64,000 nucleotides of DNA from Planomicrobium sp. CPCC 101079 (GTDB lineage Bacteria > Bacillota > Bacilli > Bacillales_A > Planococcaceae): the NCBI RefSeq assembly GCF_007859275.1, contig NZ_VOHC01000011.1:248001-312000 (forward strand), read 5' to 3'. A model generated the notes under the pieces. It was not told where the DNA came from. It saw only the letters and a list, made by a program, of their open reading frames with translations, and searched no databases. The position numbers and the translations under genes were made by a program. Shown one piece after another: positions 33,229 to 42,499 of the stretch; position 1 is the stretch's first letter; each line of letters starts with the position of its first letter.

Positions 33229-35274
33229 TTGCAAAATGTTTTGATTGTCGGGGGCGGCATTGGTGGATCTGCCATTTTGAAAATGCTCTTGGAATCTGAT
33301 TTTTTACATGTCCATGGCGTAGTGGATATCAATCTGGATGCTACTGCCATCCATACCGCTCAAAAAAGCGGCATTCGCACTGTTGAAACTTATCGTGAGT
33401 TTGAGAAATCCGATGTTGATATCGTCTTTAATGCAACTGGCAGCGATGAAGTCCAACGCGATTTGCAAATCCATTTTTTGAAAAAGACGGTCATTATTCC
33501 AGGCAGCATTGCCAATGTGCTCGTCAATTTGCTCAATGAAAAAGAGCACTTTATTACGCGATTAAGCGAAGAAAGCCATAAACAAAAAATCATTTTCAAT
33601 TCCATTGAAGAAGGCATGGTTGGAATTGATAAAAACAGCCGTGTCATTATTCTGAACAAAAGTGCAGCACGCATGCTTGAAGTCGATATTGCTTCATCTA
33701 TCGGCCTGCACATCCACGAATTAATTTCCATGAGCGAACTGCCGCGAATTTGCGAAAGCGGCCGGACTGAACTAAATAAGGAATTGCAATTGCAGAACGG
33801 CTCGAAAATTGTGACTTCCCGATTTCCGATGATTGATGAACACGGAGAAATTATCGGCGCTTTTGCGGTTTTCAAAGATATTACGGAAGTTGTGTCGTTG
33901 GCAGAAGAAATTACCGATTTAAAAGAAGTCCAGACGATGCTTCAAGCAATCATCCAGTCAAGCGACGATGCCATTTCAGTTGTAGACGAAAAGGGCAACG
34001 GGTTAATCGTCAATCCGGCATATACGCGCATTACGGGTTTGCAGACCGAAGACGTGATCGGCCAGCCAGCTTCAGCCGATATTTCAGAAGGGGAAAGCAT
34101 GCATTTTAAAGCGCTGAAGACCCGCAAGCCGGTCCGCGGCGTTAAAATGAAAGTCGGCCCTGCAAACCGGGAAGTGATTGTCAACGTAGCGCCGATCATC
34201 GTCGACAATAAATTAAAAGGCAGTGTCGGCGTCATCCATGACACGACTGAAATCAGATCCTTGATGAAGGAGTTGGACCGTGCACGCAGCATCATCCGGA
34301 CACTGGAGTCGAAATACACGTTTGATGATATTGTCGGCAATTCATCTGAAATGCAGCTGTCGCTTCAGCAGGCGAAACTTGCGGCACAAACATTGGTCAC
34401 CGTTTTGCTGCGCGGTGAATCCGGAACAGGGAAAGAATTGTTTGCCCATGCTATCCATAGCGCGAGCGACCGGAAATATAACAAGTTTGTGCGCGTCAAC
34501 TGTGCAGCGCTGTCTGAAGAAATACTGGAGGGCGAGCTTTTCGGCTATGAAGAAGGCGCGGTTCCGTTTGCCAAAAGCGGAGAAAAGCGCGGGCTTTTTG
34601 AAGAAGCGAATAACGGCAGCATTTTCCTTGATGAAATCGGGGAACTTTCACCTGCGATCCAAAGCAAGCTGCTGCGTGTTTTGCAAGAACATGAAACGCT
34701 TCGCGTAGGAGGAACAAAACCGATACCGGTCAATGTCCGGGTTATTGCATCGACCAACGCCAATATGGAAAAAGCGTTGCTTGATGGGACCTTTCGGGAA
34801 GATTTGTATTACCGGCTGAACCGGATGCCTATCTTGCTTCCGCCGCTGCGCAGCCGCAAGCAAGATATTCCAAGCATCGCGGAACGGCTGCTTTTGAAGC
34901 TTAATCAGGAATACGGCCGAAAAGTGGAGGCAATCACCGACAAAGCGCTGCAGCTTTTGCGCGTCTATGACTGGCCTGGCAATGTCCGGGAGCTTGAGAA
35001 TGTCATCAGTCGTTCGATGATTTTCATGCAGATGCATGAGCATGTATTGACCGAAAAACATATTCCGCTGAATATGCTAAAAGCGGCAGAAGCCAAAAAT
35101 GAAGTGGTCGTTGAAGCGTCTGTTCCGCTGCAAGAACAGCTGGATACTGTAGAGCGGGCGATTTTGCATCATGCGCTTACACAATTTAAAGGTAATAAAT
35201 CAAAGACGGCCAAACAACTCGAAATTTCATTGCGGACCTTGTACTATAAATTAGAAAAATATGGATTGAACTAA
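33229..35274 (+). CDS. bkdR: BkdR-type AAA+ transcriptional regulator with altered GAFTGA loop
   Basis: Regulator of the branched-chain keto-acid operon downstream, 681 residues. N-terminal Rossmann-like domain (VLIVGGGIGGSAI, ~1-100), two PAS-like domains (~120-230 and ~240-350), AAA+ domain, and a C-terminal Fis-type HTH (KSKTAKQLEISLRTLYYKLEK). Walker A GESGTGKE is at 396-403. The loop that normally reads GAFTGA and touches sigma-54 reads GAVPFA here (residues 443-448). The family as known needs that loop for sigma-54 activation, so this protein may work with sigma-A. TTG start at 33229, with aggggtg upstream. Confidence 0.9.
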   Translation: MQNVLIVGGGIGGSAILKMLLESDFLHVHGVVDINLDATAIHTAQKSGIRTVETYREFEKSDVDIVFNATGSDEVQRDLQIHFLKKTVIIPGSIANVLVNLLNEKEHFITRLSEESHKQKIIFNSIEEGMVGIDKNSRVIILNKSAARMLEVDIASSIGLHIHELISMSELPRICESGRTELNKELQLQNGSKIVTSRFPMIDEHGEIIGAFAVFKDITEVVSLAEEITDLKEVQTMLQAIIQSSDDAISVVDEKGNGLIVNPAYTRITGLQTEDVIGQPASADISEGESMHFKALKTRKPVRGVKMKVGPANREVIVNVAPIIVDNKLKGSVGVIHDTTEIRSLMKELDRARSIIRTLESKYTFDDIVGNSSEMQLSLQQAKLAAQTLVTVLLRGESGTGKELFAHAIHSASDRKYNKFVRVNCAALSEEILEGELFGYEEGAVPFAKSGEKRGLFEEANNGSIFLDEIGELSPAIQSKLLRVLQEHETLRVGGTKPIPVNVRVIASTNANMEKALLDGTFREDLYYRLNRMPILLPPLRSRKQDIPSIAERLLLKLNQEYGRKVEAITDKALQLLRVYDWPGNVRELENVISRSMIFMQMHEHVLTEKHIPLNMLKAAEAKNEVVVEASVPLQEQLDTVERAILHHALTQFKGNKSKTAKQLEISLRTLYYKLEKYGLN

Positions 35275-35279
35275 ACATT

Positions 35280-35314
35280 TTGCAAAACCTTGCACGGTTT
35301 TGCAATTATTTGCA
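35280..35314 (+). repeat. Four TTGCA motifs at exact 10-bp spacing upstream of ptb
   Basis: TTGCA begins at 35280, 35290, 35300 and 35310, that is once per helical turn, immediately after the bkdR stop. The intervening pentamers differ. It may be a cooperative operator for BkdR or another regulator of the bkd operon. Confidence 0.7.
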
Positions 35315-35337
35315 GAATATAAGGGCTGAAAAGTGAA

Positions 35338-35351
35338 ATAAAACGCTTACA
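35338..35351 (+). promoter_or_regulatory. Possible CcpA cre site in the bkd leader
   Basis: ATAAAACGCTTACA agrees with TGWAANCGNTNWCA at all defined positions except the first two. Catabolite repression of amino-acid degradation would make sense, but the match is imperfect. Confidence 0.35.
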
Positions 35352-35407
35352 TGCCTTATATCATTGGGTTTTATCTGTTTTAATAAAAAGGAATGGGGTG
35401 ACCAAAT

Positions 35408-36319
35408 ATGACCACATTAACCGATTTGGTAGACAGCATTTCGGAAAACGAAGAAAATTCTGTTGCAGTTGCAGCAGCTGCTGACAGTGCGGTATTGGAG
35501 GCAGTAAGTTTAGCTTTAGGGCATGGATTAGCCAGTTTCCGGTTGTATGATGATGAGTCGAAGCTAAAGGCATTGATCCAAAACAGCTTTCCTCATTTGG
35601 AATACCATCCGAGAATACAGACATTTCACGTCAAAGGTGCTGCACAAGCAGCCAAAGAAGCTGTAAAGTCAGTTTACATGAATGATGCCAATGTACTGAT
35701 GAAAGGCCATATACCGACAGCTGTTCTTTTAAAAGCTGTTTTGAATCCTGATTTCGGTTTGCGCACTGGCAATGTGTTATCCCACGTGGCGGCTTTTGAA
35801 ATCAAAGGATTCGACCGATTGATCTTTATTACAGATGCGGGGATGAATATTGCCCCGGATCTTCAACAAAAAGCCCAAATTATCCAAAACGCCGTTCGGA
35901 TTGCGCGTTCTGTCGGCGTTGAGAAGCCGATTGTGGCGCCGCTGGCTGCGGTTGAAGTGGTCAATCCGAATATGCAAGCCACGCTCGATGCCGCAGCTTT
36001 GACTGCCATGAACCGGCGCGGACAAATCACAGACTGCATTGTCGACGGGCCATTGGCGCTTGATAACGCCATTTCGCCTGAAGCGGCTGCACACAAAGGA
36101 ATACTGGGGGATACCGCCGGCAAAGCCGACATTCTTCTCGTGCCGAATATTGAATCCGGCAACATCTTATACAAATCATTGGTATACTTTTCTAATGCGA
36201 AAGTGGGAGGGGTCATTGCCGGTGCAAAAGCGCCAATCGTCTTGACATCCCGCGCAGACAGCGCAGAAAGCAAGTTATTTTCGCTCGCTTTAGCAATCTG
36301 TTCATCAACTATTTCATGA
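35408..36319 (+). CDS. ptb: Phosphate butyryltransferase
   Basis: Converts branched or straight acyl-CoA plus phosphate to acyl-phosphate and CoA. It has 303 residues. PTA/PTB family blocks include LMKGHIPTAVLLKAVLN, FITDAGMNIAPDLQQKAQII, DGPLALDNAISPEAA and DILLVPNIESGNILYKSL. ATG follows aaggaatgggg. First gene of the bkd operon. With buk it lets the cell harvest ATP from branched acyl-CoAs. Confidence 0.94.
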   Translation: MTTLTDLVDSISENEENSVAVAAAADSAVLEAVSLALGHGLASFRLYDDESKLKALIQNSFPHLEYHPRIQTFHVKGAAQAAKEAVKSVYMNDANVLMKGHIPTAVLLKAVLNPDFGLRTGNVLSHVAAFEIKGFDRLIFITDAGMNIAPDLQQKAQIIQNAVRIARSVGVEKPIVAPLAAVEVVNPNMQATLDAAALTAMNRRGQITDCIVDGPLALDNAISPEAAAHKGILGDTAGKADILLVPNIESGNILYKSLVYFSNAKVGGVIAGAKAPIVLTSRADSAESKLFSLALAICSSTIS

Positions 36320-36341
36320 GACCCACTAGGAGGAACTGACA

Positions 36342-37436
36342 ATGGAAATTTTCAAAAAGATGGAAGAGCACGACTACGAGCAATTGATTTTTTGCCAAGA
36401 TAAAAATTCCGGCTTGAAAGCAATCATCTGTATCCACGACACAACACTCGGACCGGCACTTGGCGGTACACGCATGTGGAACTATGCAACAGAGGAAGAA
36501 GCGATTGAAGACGCCATCCGCCTTGGACGCGGAATGACATATAAAAACGCAGCGGCCGGCCTTAACCTGGGCGGCGGCAAAACGGTAATTATCGGTGATC
36601 CGTTAAAAGATAAAAACGAAGAAATGTTCCGTGCGTTTGGCCGCTTTATCCAAGGCTTGAACGGGCGGTACATCACAGCTGAAGATGTGGGTACAACTGT
36701 TGCCGATATGGATTTGATCCGTGAGGAAACCGACTTTGTAACCGGCGTATCACCAGCATTTGGTTCATCGGGCAATCCTTCGCCGGTGACAGCTTACGGT
36801 GTGTATACCGGAATGAAAGCAGCCGCCTTGGAAGCTTTTGGCGACGATTCACTGGAAGGCAAAACAGTAGCGGTACAAGGCGTCGGCAACGTTGCGTATA
36901 CACTTTGCAAACACCTTCATGAAGAAGGCGCAAAGCTGATTGTCACAGATATCAACCAAGAATCCGTGCAGCGAGCGGTCAATGATTTTGGCGCAACTGC
37001 AGTAGAGCCGAATGAAATCTATTCACAAGAAGCGGATATTTTTGCGCCTTGTGCGATGGGTGCCATCATTAATGACGAAACCATTCCGCAATTAAAAGTG
37101 AAATTAGTAGCTGGCGCTGCAAACAATCAATTAAAAGAAGCTCGCCACGGCGACGAACTGGAAGCGCGCGGCATCGTTTATACTCCTGACTTTGTTATCA
37201 ACTCCGGCGGTGTTATCAACGTTGCAGATGAGCTATACGGCTATAACCAAGAACGCGCAATGAAGCGTGTTGAAACAATTTACGACAGCATCACAAAAAT
37301 CTTTGAAATCTCAAAACGCGACAACGTTCCAAGCTATATCGCAGCTGACCGCATGGCAGAAGAGCGCATCGAACGCGTCCGGACTTCACGCAGCCAATTT
37401 TTGCGCAATGAACACAATATTCTTAGCAGACGCTAA
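36342..37436 (+). CDS. bcd: Leucine dehydrogenase
   Basis: NAD-dependent oxidative deamination of leucine, isoleucine and valine to keto acids. It has 364 residues. Blocks include [32 protein letters not shown] with the catalytic lysine, the Rossmann motif [17 protein letters not shown], and APCAMGAI. It has an aggaggaa ribosome-binding site. It supplies the substrates of the keto-acid dehydrogenase encoded downstream. Confidence 0.96.
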   Translation: MEIFKKMEEHDYEQLIFCQDKNSGLKAIICIHDTTLGPALGGTRMWNYATEEEAIEDAIRLGRGMTYKNAAAGLNLGGGKTVIIGDPLKDKNEEMFRAFGRFIQGLNGRYITAEDVGTTVADMDLIREETDFVTGVSPAFGSSGNPSPVTAYGVYTGMKAAALEAFGDDSLEGKTVAVQGVGNVAYTLCKHLHEEGAKLIVTDINQESVQRAVNDFGATAVEPNEIYSQEADIFAPCAMGAIINDETIPQLKVKLVAGAANNQLKEARHGDELEARGIVYTPDFVINSGGVINVADELYGYNQERAMKRVETIYDSITKIFEISKRDNVPSYIAADRMAEERIERVRTSRSQFLRNEHNILSRR

Positions 37437-37457
37437 AGACAGAACGGAGGGGCCGCT

Positions 37458-38543
37458 GTGCAAGAACAGCTGTATCGGGTACTAGTCATCAATCCTGGTT
37501 CAACTTCGACTAAGATCGGCGTTTTTGACAACGATGTCCTGATCATGGAAAAGTCCATCCGGCACTCTGCCGAAGCGATTGCCGGCTTTTCCTCTATTAT
37601 CGATCAATACGCTTTTCGCAAACAGACGATTCTAGAAGCCCTTGATGAAGAAGGGATGAACGTCTCCAACCTTTCTGCGGTATGTGGAAGGGGCGGGCTT
37701 CTGCGCCCGATTGAAGGTGGAACTTACTCAGTCAATGATGCCATGCTAGAAGATTTGCGGAAGGGCTATTCAGGCCAGCATGCATCCAATTTAGGAGGCA
37801 TTATCGCTTTTGAAATTGCAAGCGGGTTGAATATCCCCTCGTTCATCGTCGATCCAGTAGTTGTCGATGAGCTGGATCCAATTGCCCGCATTTCGGGCTT
37901 TTCATTGATTGACCGCAAGTCGATTTTTCATGCCTTAAACCAGAAAGCGGTCGCCAGGCATTATGCGAAAGACCAGGGCCGAAAATACGAAGAGTTGAAT
38001 TTAATCGTCACCCATATGGGCGGAGGCATCACTGTAGGCGTCCATTCCGGAGGGCGAGTAATCGAAGTCAATAACGGCCTTCACGGAGATGGACCGTTCA
38101 GTCCGGAACGCGCCGGTACTGTACCGGCGGGTGATTTGGTGGAATTGTGTTTCTCGGGGCAATATTATCGCCATGAAATCATGAAAAAATTGGTAGGGCA
38201 AGGCGGTTTGGTCGGGTATTTAGGAACCAATGACGCTGTCACGGTTGAGAAACGCATCCAAAAAGGTGACCAAGAGGCTGAAATGGTCTACGAAGCGATG
38301 GCTTATCAAGTTGCACGCGAAATCGGTTCTGCCAGCGCTGTTCTAAAAGGCAATGTCGACGCAATCATTTTGACGGGTGGCCTGGCCTACGGCAAAGGCT
38401 TTGTCGAGTCCATTTCAAAACGCGTCAGTTGGATTGCGGACGTAGCTGTGCATCCAGGTGAAAACGAACTTCAAGCATTGGCTGAAGGCGCGGTGCGTGT
38501 ATTAAAAGGTGAAGAAAAAGCGAAAATCTATCCAAATGGATAA
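37458..38543 (+). CDS. buk: Butyrate kinase
   Basis: ASKHA-fold kinase making ATP and a free short-chain acid from acyl-phosphate. It has 361 residues. N-terminal [14 protein letters not shown], the [20 protein letters not shown] block and [10 protein letters not shown] are diagnostic. GTG start at 37458 with acggagggg upstream. It acts with ptb in the same operon. Confidence 0.95.
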   Translation: MQEQLYRVLVINPGSTSTKIGVFDNDVLIMEKSIRHSAEAIAGFSSIIDQYAFRKQTILEALDEEGMNVSNLSAVCGRGGLLRPIEGGTYSVNDAMLEDLRKGYSGQHASNLGGIIAFEIASGLNIPSFIVDPVVVDELDPIARISGFSLIDRKSIFHALNQKAVARHYAKDQGRKYEELNLIVTHMGGGITVGVHSGGRVIEVNNGLHGDGPFSPERAGTVPAGDLVELCFSGQYYRHEIMKKLVGQGGLVGYLGTNDAVTVEKRIQKGDQEAEMVYEAMAYQVAREIGSASAVLKGNVDAIILTGGLAYGKGFVESISKRVSWIADVAVHPGENELQALAEGAVRVLKGEEKAKIYPNG

Positions 38544-38566
38544 AAGTTAAAAAGGAGGCCATCTTT

Positions 38567-39994
38567 ATGGCTCAAAATTACGATGTAGTCATTCTCGGAG
38601 GCGGAACAGGCGGTTATGTAGCTGCCATCCGTTCGTCCCAGCTTGGCTTGAAAACAGCGATTGTTGAAAAAGGCAACCTCGGTGGTACATGCCTACATAA
38701 AGGGTGCATCCCAAGCAAAGCATTGCTCAGAAGCGCTGAAGTTTACTCCACGACAAAAAATCATGCAGCGGACTACGGTGTTCAAACCGGAGAAGTGTCG
38801 CTTGATTTTTCGCGTGTCCAGCAGCGCAAACAAGGCATCGTCGATCAACTGCACGCTGGTGTCCAAGGATTGATGAAAAAAGGCAAAATTGATGTATATG
38901 AAGGAATCGGCCGCATTCTCGGGCCGTCCATCTTTTCCCCGAATGCCGGTACGGTATCGGTCGAAATGAATAATGGCGAAGAAAATGAAATGCTTATTCC
39001 AAATAATGTCATCATTGCAACCGGATCCCGTCCGCGGACGTTGCCTGGTTTAGCCATTGACGGCAAATTTGTTATGAGTTCTGATGAAGCTTTGTTAATG
39101 GAAGAACTGCCCCAATCAATTCTGATTGTCGGCGGAGGCGTTATTGGAATCGAATGGGCGTCGATGCTCAATGATTTTGGTGTTGAAGTAACGGTCATCG
39201 AATATGCGGACCGCATTCTTCCGACTGAAGACAAAGACGTATCAAAAGAAATGCAGAAGCTGATGGCGAAAAAGGGCATTAAGTTCGCTGTTGGTGCAAA
39301 AGTGACAGCGGATACACTCGAAACCGGCGACAACGGGATAACGATCCAAGCAGAGATCAAAGGCATTATGGAGTCGTTCAACGCTGAGAAAATGCTGGTA
39401 TCAGTAGGCCGCCAAGCGAACATTGAAAATATCGGCCTGGAAAATACAGATATTGTTATAGAAAAAGGCTTTATCAAAGTTAAGGAATCATTCCAGACAA
39501 AAGAATCCCATATATACGCAATCGGCGATGTTATCGGCGGCCTTCAGCTTGCCCATGTTGCTTCGCACGAAGGCATTACAGCTGTAGAGCATATTAAAGG
39601 CAACAACCCGCATGCGATCAATTACGATTTGGTGTCGCGCTGTGTTTATTCCAATCCGGAAGCAGCGAGTGTTGGCATTACAGAAGAGCAGGCGAAAGAG
39701 CAAGGCTATAATGTCAAAGTCGGCAAGTTCTCATTCAAGGCAATTGGAAAAGCGCTTGTTTACGGCGAATCTGATGGTTTTGTGAAAATTATTGCAAACA
39801 AAGATACAAATGATATTCTAGGCGTCCATATGATTGGTCCCCATGTTACCGATATGATTTCAGAAGCTGGCCTGGCCATGGTTCTGGATGCCACTCCATG
39901 GGAAATCGCCGATACGATCCATCCGCACCCGACGCTATCAGAAATCATGGGTGAAGCGGCGTTAGCGGTCGACGGCAAAGCGATTCATAGTTAA
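38567..39994 (+). CDS. lpdV: Dihydrolipoyl dehydrogenase (E3) of the branched-chain complex
   Basis: Flavoprotein re-oxidising the lipoyl group of E2 with NAD. It has 475 residues. FAD motif ILGGGTGGYVAAIR, redox-active Cys42 and Cys47 in GGTCLHKGCIPS, NAD motif IVGGGVIGIEWA, and C-terminal HPHPTLSE with the catalytic His-Glu. It has an aaaggagg ribosome-binding site and is part of the bkd operon. Confidence 0.95.
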   Translation: MAQNYDVVILGGGTGGYVAAIRSSQLGLKTAIVEKGNLGGTCLHKGCIPSKALLRSAEVYSTTKNHAADYGVQTGEVSLDFSRVQQRKQGIVDQLHAGVQGLMKKGKIDVYEGIGRILGPSIFSPNAGTVSVEMNNGEENEMLIPNNVIIATGSRPRTLPGLAIDGKFVMSSDEALLMEELPQSILIVGGGVIGIEWASMLNDFGVEVTVIEYADRILPTEDKDVSKEMQKLMAKKGIKFAVGAKVTADTLETGDNGITIQAEIKGIMESFNAEKMLVSVGRQANIENIGLENTDIVIEKGFIKVKESFQTKESHIYAIGDVIGGLQLAHVASHEGITAVEHIKGNNPHAINYDLVSRCVYSNPEAASVGITEEQAKEQGYNVKVGKFSFKAIGKALVYGESDGFVKIIANKDTNDILGVHMIGPHVTDMISEAGLAMVLDATPWEIADTIHPHPTLSEIMGEAALAVDGKAIHS

Positions 39995-40007
39995 AGGAGG
40001 AAATCTA

Positions 40008-41012
40008 ATGGCTTCAAGACACGAAGAAGTAGGCTTATCCAACGACGATTTGCTGAAAATGTATGAAACCATGCTGACAGCGCGCCGTGTTGACGAGCGC
40101 ATGTGGCTATTAAACCGGGCAGGCAAGATTCCGTTCGTCATTTCTTGCCAAGGGCAAGAAGCGGCCCAAGTCGGTGCAGCTTTTGCATTGGACAACCAAA
40201 AAGACTATATTGCGCCATATTACCGCGACCTTGGCGTTGTTTTGCATTTCGGCATGACGCCTAAAGACCTGATGTTGTCCGCTTTTGCAAAAGCAGAAGA
40301 TCCGAACTCGGGAGGGCGCCAAATGCCAGGGCATTTCGGCCAGAAGAAAAACCGCATCTTGACCGGATCATCGCCGGTCACGACGCAATTGCCTCATGCT
40401 GTGGGTGTAGCCCTGGCCGGCAAAATGAAAAAACAGGATTTCATCACCTTCACTACACTTGGGGAAGGTTCTTCCAACCAAGGGGACTTCCACGAAGGCT
40501 TAAACTTTGCAGGCGTCCATAAATTGCCGATCATCACCATGGTTGAAAACAATAAATACGCCATCTCGGTGCCATTTGACCGCCAAGTGGCGAGCAAGAA
40601 CGTATCCGACCGGGCAGCAAGCTATGGTATGCCAGGTGTAACAATTGACGGGAACGATCCGATTGAAGTCTATAGACATGTGAAAGAAGCTGCTGACCGC
40701 GCTCGCCGTGGTGAAGGCCCGAGCTTGATCGAAACGGTTTCGGAACGGATGACGGCCCATTCATCAGACGATGACCATCGCCAGTACCGTTCAGCCGACG
40801 AATTGGCTGCCCAAAAAGAAAAAGATCCGATTCTTTTATTTGGTGCTTATTTAAAAGAACATAATGTTATGGACGACCAGCTTGAAGCTGATATCAACAA
40901 GCGAATTATGGCTATCGTCAACGAAGCGACTGATTACGCGGAGAATGCTCCATATGCGGAACCGGAACATGCCTTGAAATACGTTTACGCAGAACAAGGG
41001 GGTAACGAATAA
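40008..41012 (+). CDS. bkdAA: Branched-chain 2-oxoacid dehydrogenase E1 alpha
   Basis: Thiamine-diphosphate E1 alpha subunit decarboxylating branched keto acids. It has 334 residues. Blocks RRVDERMWLLNRAGKIPFV, GRQMPGHFG, the ThDP motif GEGSSNQGDFHEGLNFA, ending with NNKYAISVP. It has an aaaggagg ribosome-binding site. Stop and the bkdAB start share one base. Confidence 0.95.
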   Translation: MASRHEEVGLSNDDLLKMYETMLTARRVDERMWLLNRAGKIPFVISCQGQEAAQVGAAFALDNQKDYIAPYYRDLGVVLHFGMTPKDLMLSAFAKAEDPNSGGRQMPGHFGQKKNRILTGSSPVTTQLPHAVGVALAGKMKKQDFITFTTLGEGSSNQGDFHEGLNFAGVHKLPIITMVENNKYAISVPFDRQVASKNVSDRAASYGMPGVTIDGNDPIEVYRHVKEAADRARRGEGPSLIETVSERMTAHSSDDDHRQYRSADELAAQKEKDPILLFGAYLKEHNVMDDQLEADINKRIMAIVNEATDYAENAPYAEPEHALKYVYAEQGGNE

Positions 41013-41995
41013 TGGCAGTTATGAATTATATTGACGCCATCACGCTTGCCATGAAAGAAGAGATGGAACGCGATGAAAACGTTTTTGTCGTCGGCGAAGA
41101 TGTCGGGAAAAAAGGCGGCGTGTTCAAAGCGACCCAAGGCCTTTACGACCAATTCGGCGAAGACCGTGTAGTAGATGCACCGCTTGCTGAATCGGCGATT
41201 GCAGGCGTGGCCATCGGTGCAGCCATGTATGGCATGCGGCCGATCGCTGAATTCCAGTTTGCGGATTTCATCATGCCTGCAGTCAACCAGATTATTTCGG
41301 AAGCATCACGCATCCGGTACCGCTCAAACAACGACTGGTCCTGCCCGATCGTTTTCCGCGCGCCATTCGGCGGCGGCGTCCACGGCGCGCTTTACCATTC
41401 CCAGTCAGTTGAAGCGGTGTTTGCGAACCAGCCGGGACTTAAAATCGTTATCCCGTCAACGCCGTACGATGCAAAGGGCTTGTTAAAAGCAGCGATCCGC
41501 GATGAAGACCCGGTCATGTTTTTTGAACACAAGCGCGCATACCGTCTGATCAAAGGCGAAGTGCCGGAAGAAGATTACACAATCGAAATCGGCAAAGCTG
41601 ACGTGAAACGGGAAGGCGACGATATCACGGTCATCACTTACGGCTTAGCGGTGCATTTTGCGCTTCAAGCGGCAGAACGCCTGGCAGAAGACGGAATTTC
41701 TGCACACGTCCTTGACCTTCGCACGATCTATCCACTAGACAAAGAAGGCATCATCGAAGCGGCGAAGAAAACCGGCAAAGTATTGCTTGTAACAGAAGAC
41801 AACAAAGAAGGAAGCATCATCGGGGAAGTGGCAGCGATCATCGCTGAAAACTGCTTGTTCGATCTTGACGCTCCGATCAAACGCCTGGCAGGCCCGGATG
41901 TTCCGGCAATGGCTTATGCACCAACGATGGAAAAATACTTCATGATCAACCCGGATAAAGTAGAAAAAGCGATGCGGGAATTGGCGGAGTTCTAA
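41012..41995 (+). CDS. bkdAB: Branched-chain 2-oxoacid dehydrogenase E1 beta
   Basis: E1 beta subunit, 327 residues. Blocks include VFVVGEDVGKKGGVFKAT, DAPLAESAIAGVAIGAAMYG, EFQFADFIMPAVNQI, and AHVLDLRTIYPLD. It follows bkdAA with a 1-nt overlap. The E2 gene, normally adjacent, begins 504 nt further on, beyond two repeat-like elements. Confidence 0.95.
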   Translation: MAVMNYIDAITLAMKEEMERDENVFVVGEDVGKKGGVFKATQGLYDQFGEDRVVDAPLAESAIAGVAIGAAMYGMRPIAEFQFADFIMPAVNQIISEASRIRYRSNNDWSCPIVFRAPFGGGVHGALYHSQSVEAVFANQPGLKIVIPSTPYDAKGLLKAAIRDEDPVMFFEHKRAYRLIKGEVPEEDYTIEIGKADVKREGDDITVITYGLAVHFALQAAERLAEDGISAHVLDLRTIYPLDKEGIIEAAKKTGKVLLVTEDNKEGSIIGEVAAIIAENCLFDLDAPIKRLAGPDVPAMAYAPTMEKYFMINPDKVEKAMRELAEF

Positions 41996-42029
41996 AAATA
42001 TTCGCATAAATTTATTGCCCTATTAAATG

Positions 42030-42195
42030 CAGCTTCGGCCGCTCGGAGGAGAGCAAAGACGCTGCTCCTGCGCAAGCTCGTCGCAAAGGAGGCGCCTTAA
42101 ATTCGTGGCGCTCCTTGGCTCCTGTAAGAAGCCAGGCAAAGACCGCCTGTCTTCTTACTTCGCTCACCTCATGCTCGCGCCGGCGCTGATAAAGG
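42030..42195. repeat. Structured GC-rich repeat-like element A
   Basis: Contains a hairpin aaggaggcgcc / ggcgctcctt (about 42087-42115) and a long one, gtaagaag-c-caggc / gcctg-t-cttcttac (about 42125-42158). GC content exceeds that of the flanks. It looks like one of the palindromic interspersed elements of Planococcaceae; copy number cannot be judged from one window. Confidence 0.5.
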
Positions 42196-42336
42196 TTCTG
42201 CATTAGAGACTCTATACAAATAGAAGTTATATGAAAGCAACGATTTTGCAATAGAGATTTAGAATGTTGATATTCTCTAAGGGTATCTTCTTAATTAATT
42301 GATTTTCCGCATAATGACTTTATTAGCTATCATTTA

Positions 42337-42475
42337 CTTTAAGAAGAAAGAGCGGAAGGCGGCGACTCCAGCGGGAATAGCGTGAGTCCTGAGACCCCGG
42401 AAGGAGCGCAAGCGACTGAGGAGGCTTAGGCCGCACCCCGCGGAAAGCGTCCGCCTGGAGCGATCTCTTCGCACT
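42337..42475. repeat. Bacillales interspersed palindromic repeat, element B
   Basis: Reads gcggaaggcggcgactcc, gagtcctgagacccc, gaggaggcttaggccgc, ccgcggaaagcgtccgcc. This resembles the imperfect-palindrome repeat seen between genes in many Bacillaceae and Planococcaceae. Both ends are complementary (ggcggcgactcc near the start, ccgcctggagc near the end). It is non-coding. Confidence 0.6.
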
Positions 42476-42499
42476 TAGATTTATAAAGGAGGAATCCCT

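Larger units (their letters stand above)
41996..42499. other. 504-nt gap inside the bkd operon
   Basis: Non-coding stretch between E1 beta and E2. It holds two structured, GC-richer elements (about 42030-42195 and 42337-42475) listed separately, separated by AT-rich sequence. No gene is supported; open frames inside the elements come from palindromes. Confidence 0.7.

Noticed and set aside
35240-35400. Sigma-54 promoter for ptb
   Set aside because: No GG-N10-GC pair; the TTGCA motifs repeat every 10 bp, which does not fit the -24/-12 spacing.
42012-42251. Minus-strand 79-codon frame in the bkd gap
   Set aside because: It lies across a palindromic repeat-like element, has no ribosome-binding site and no recognisable protein pattern.
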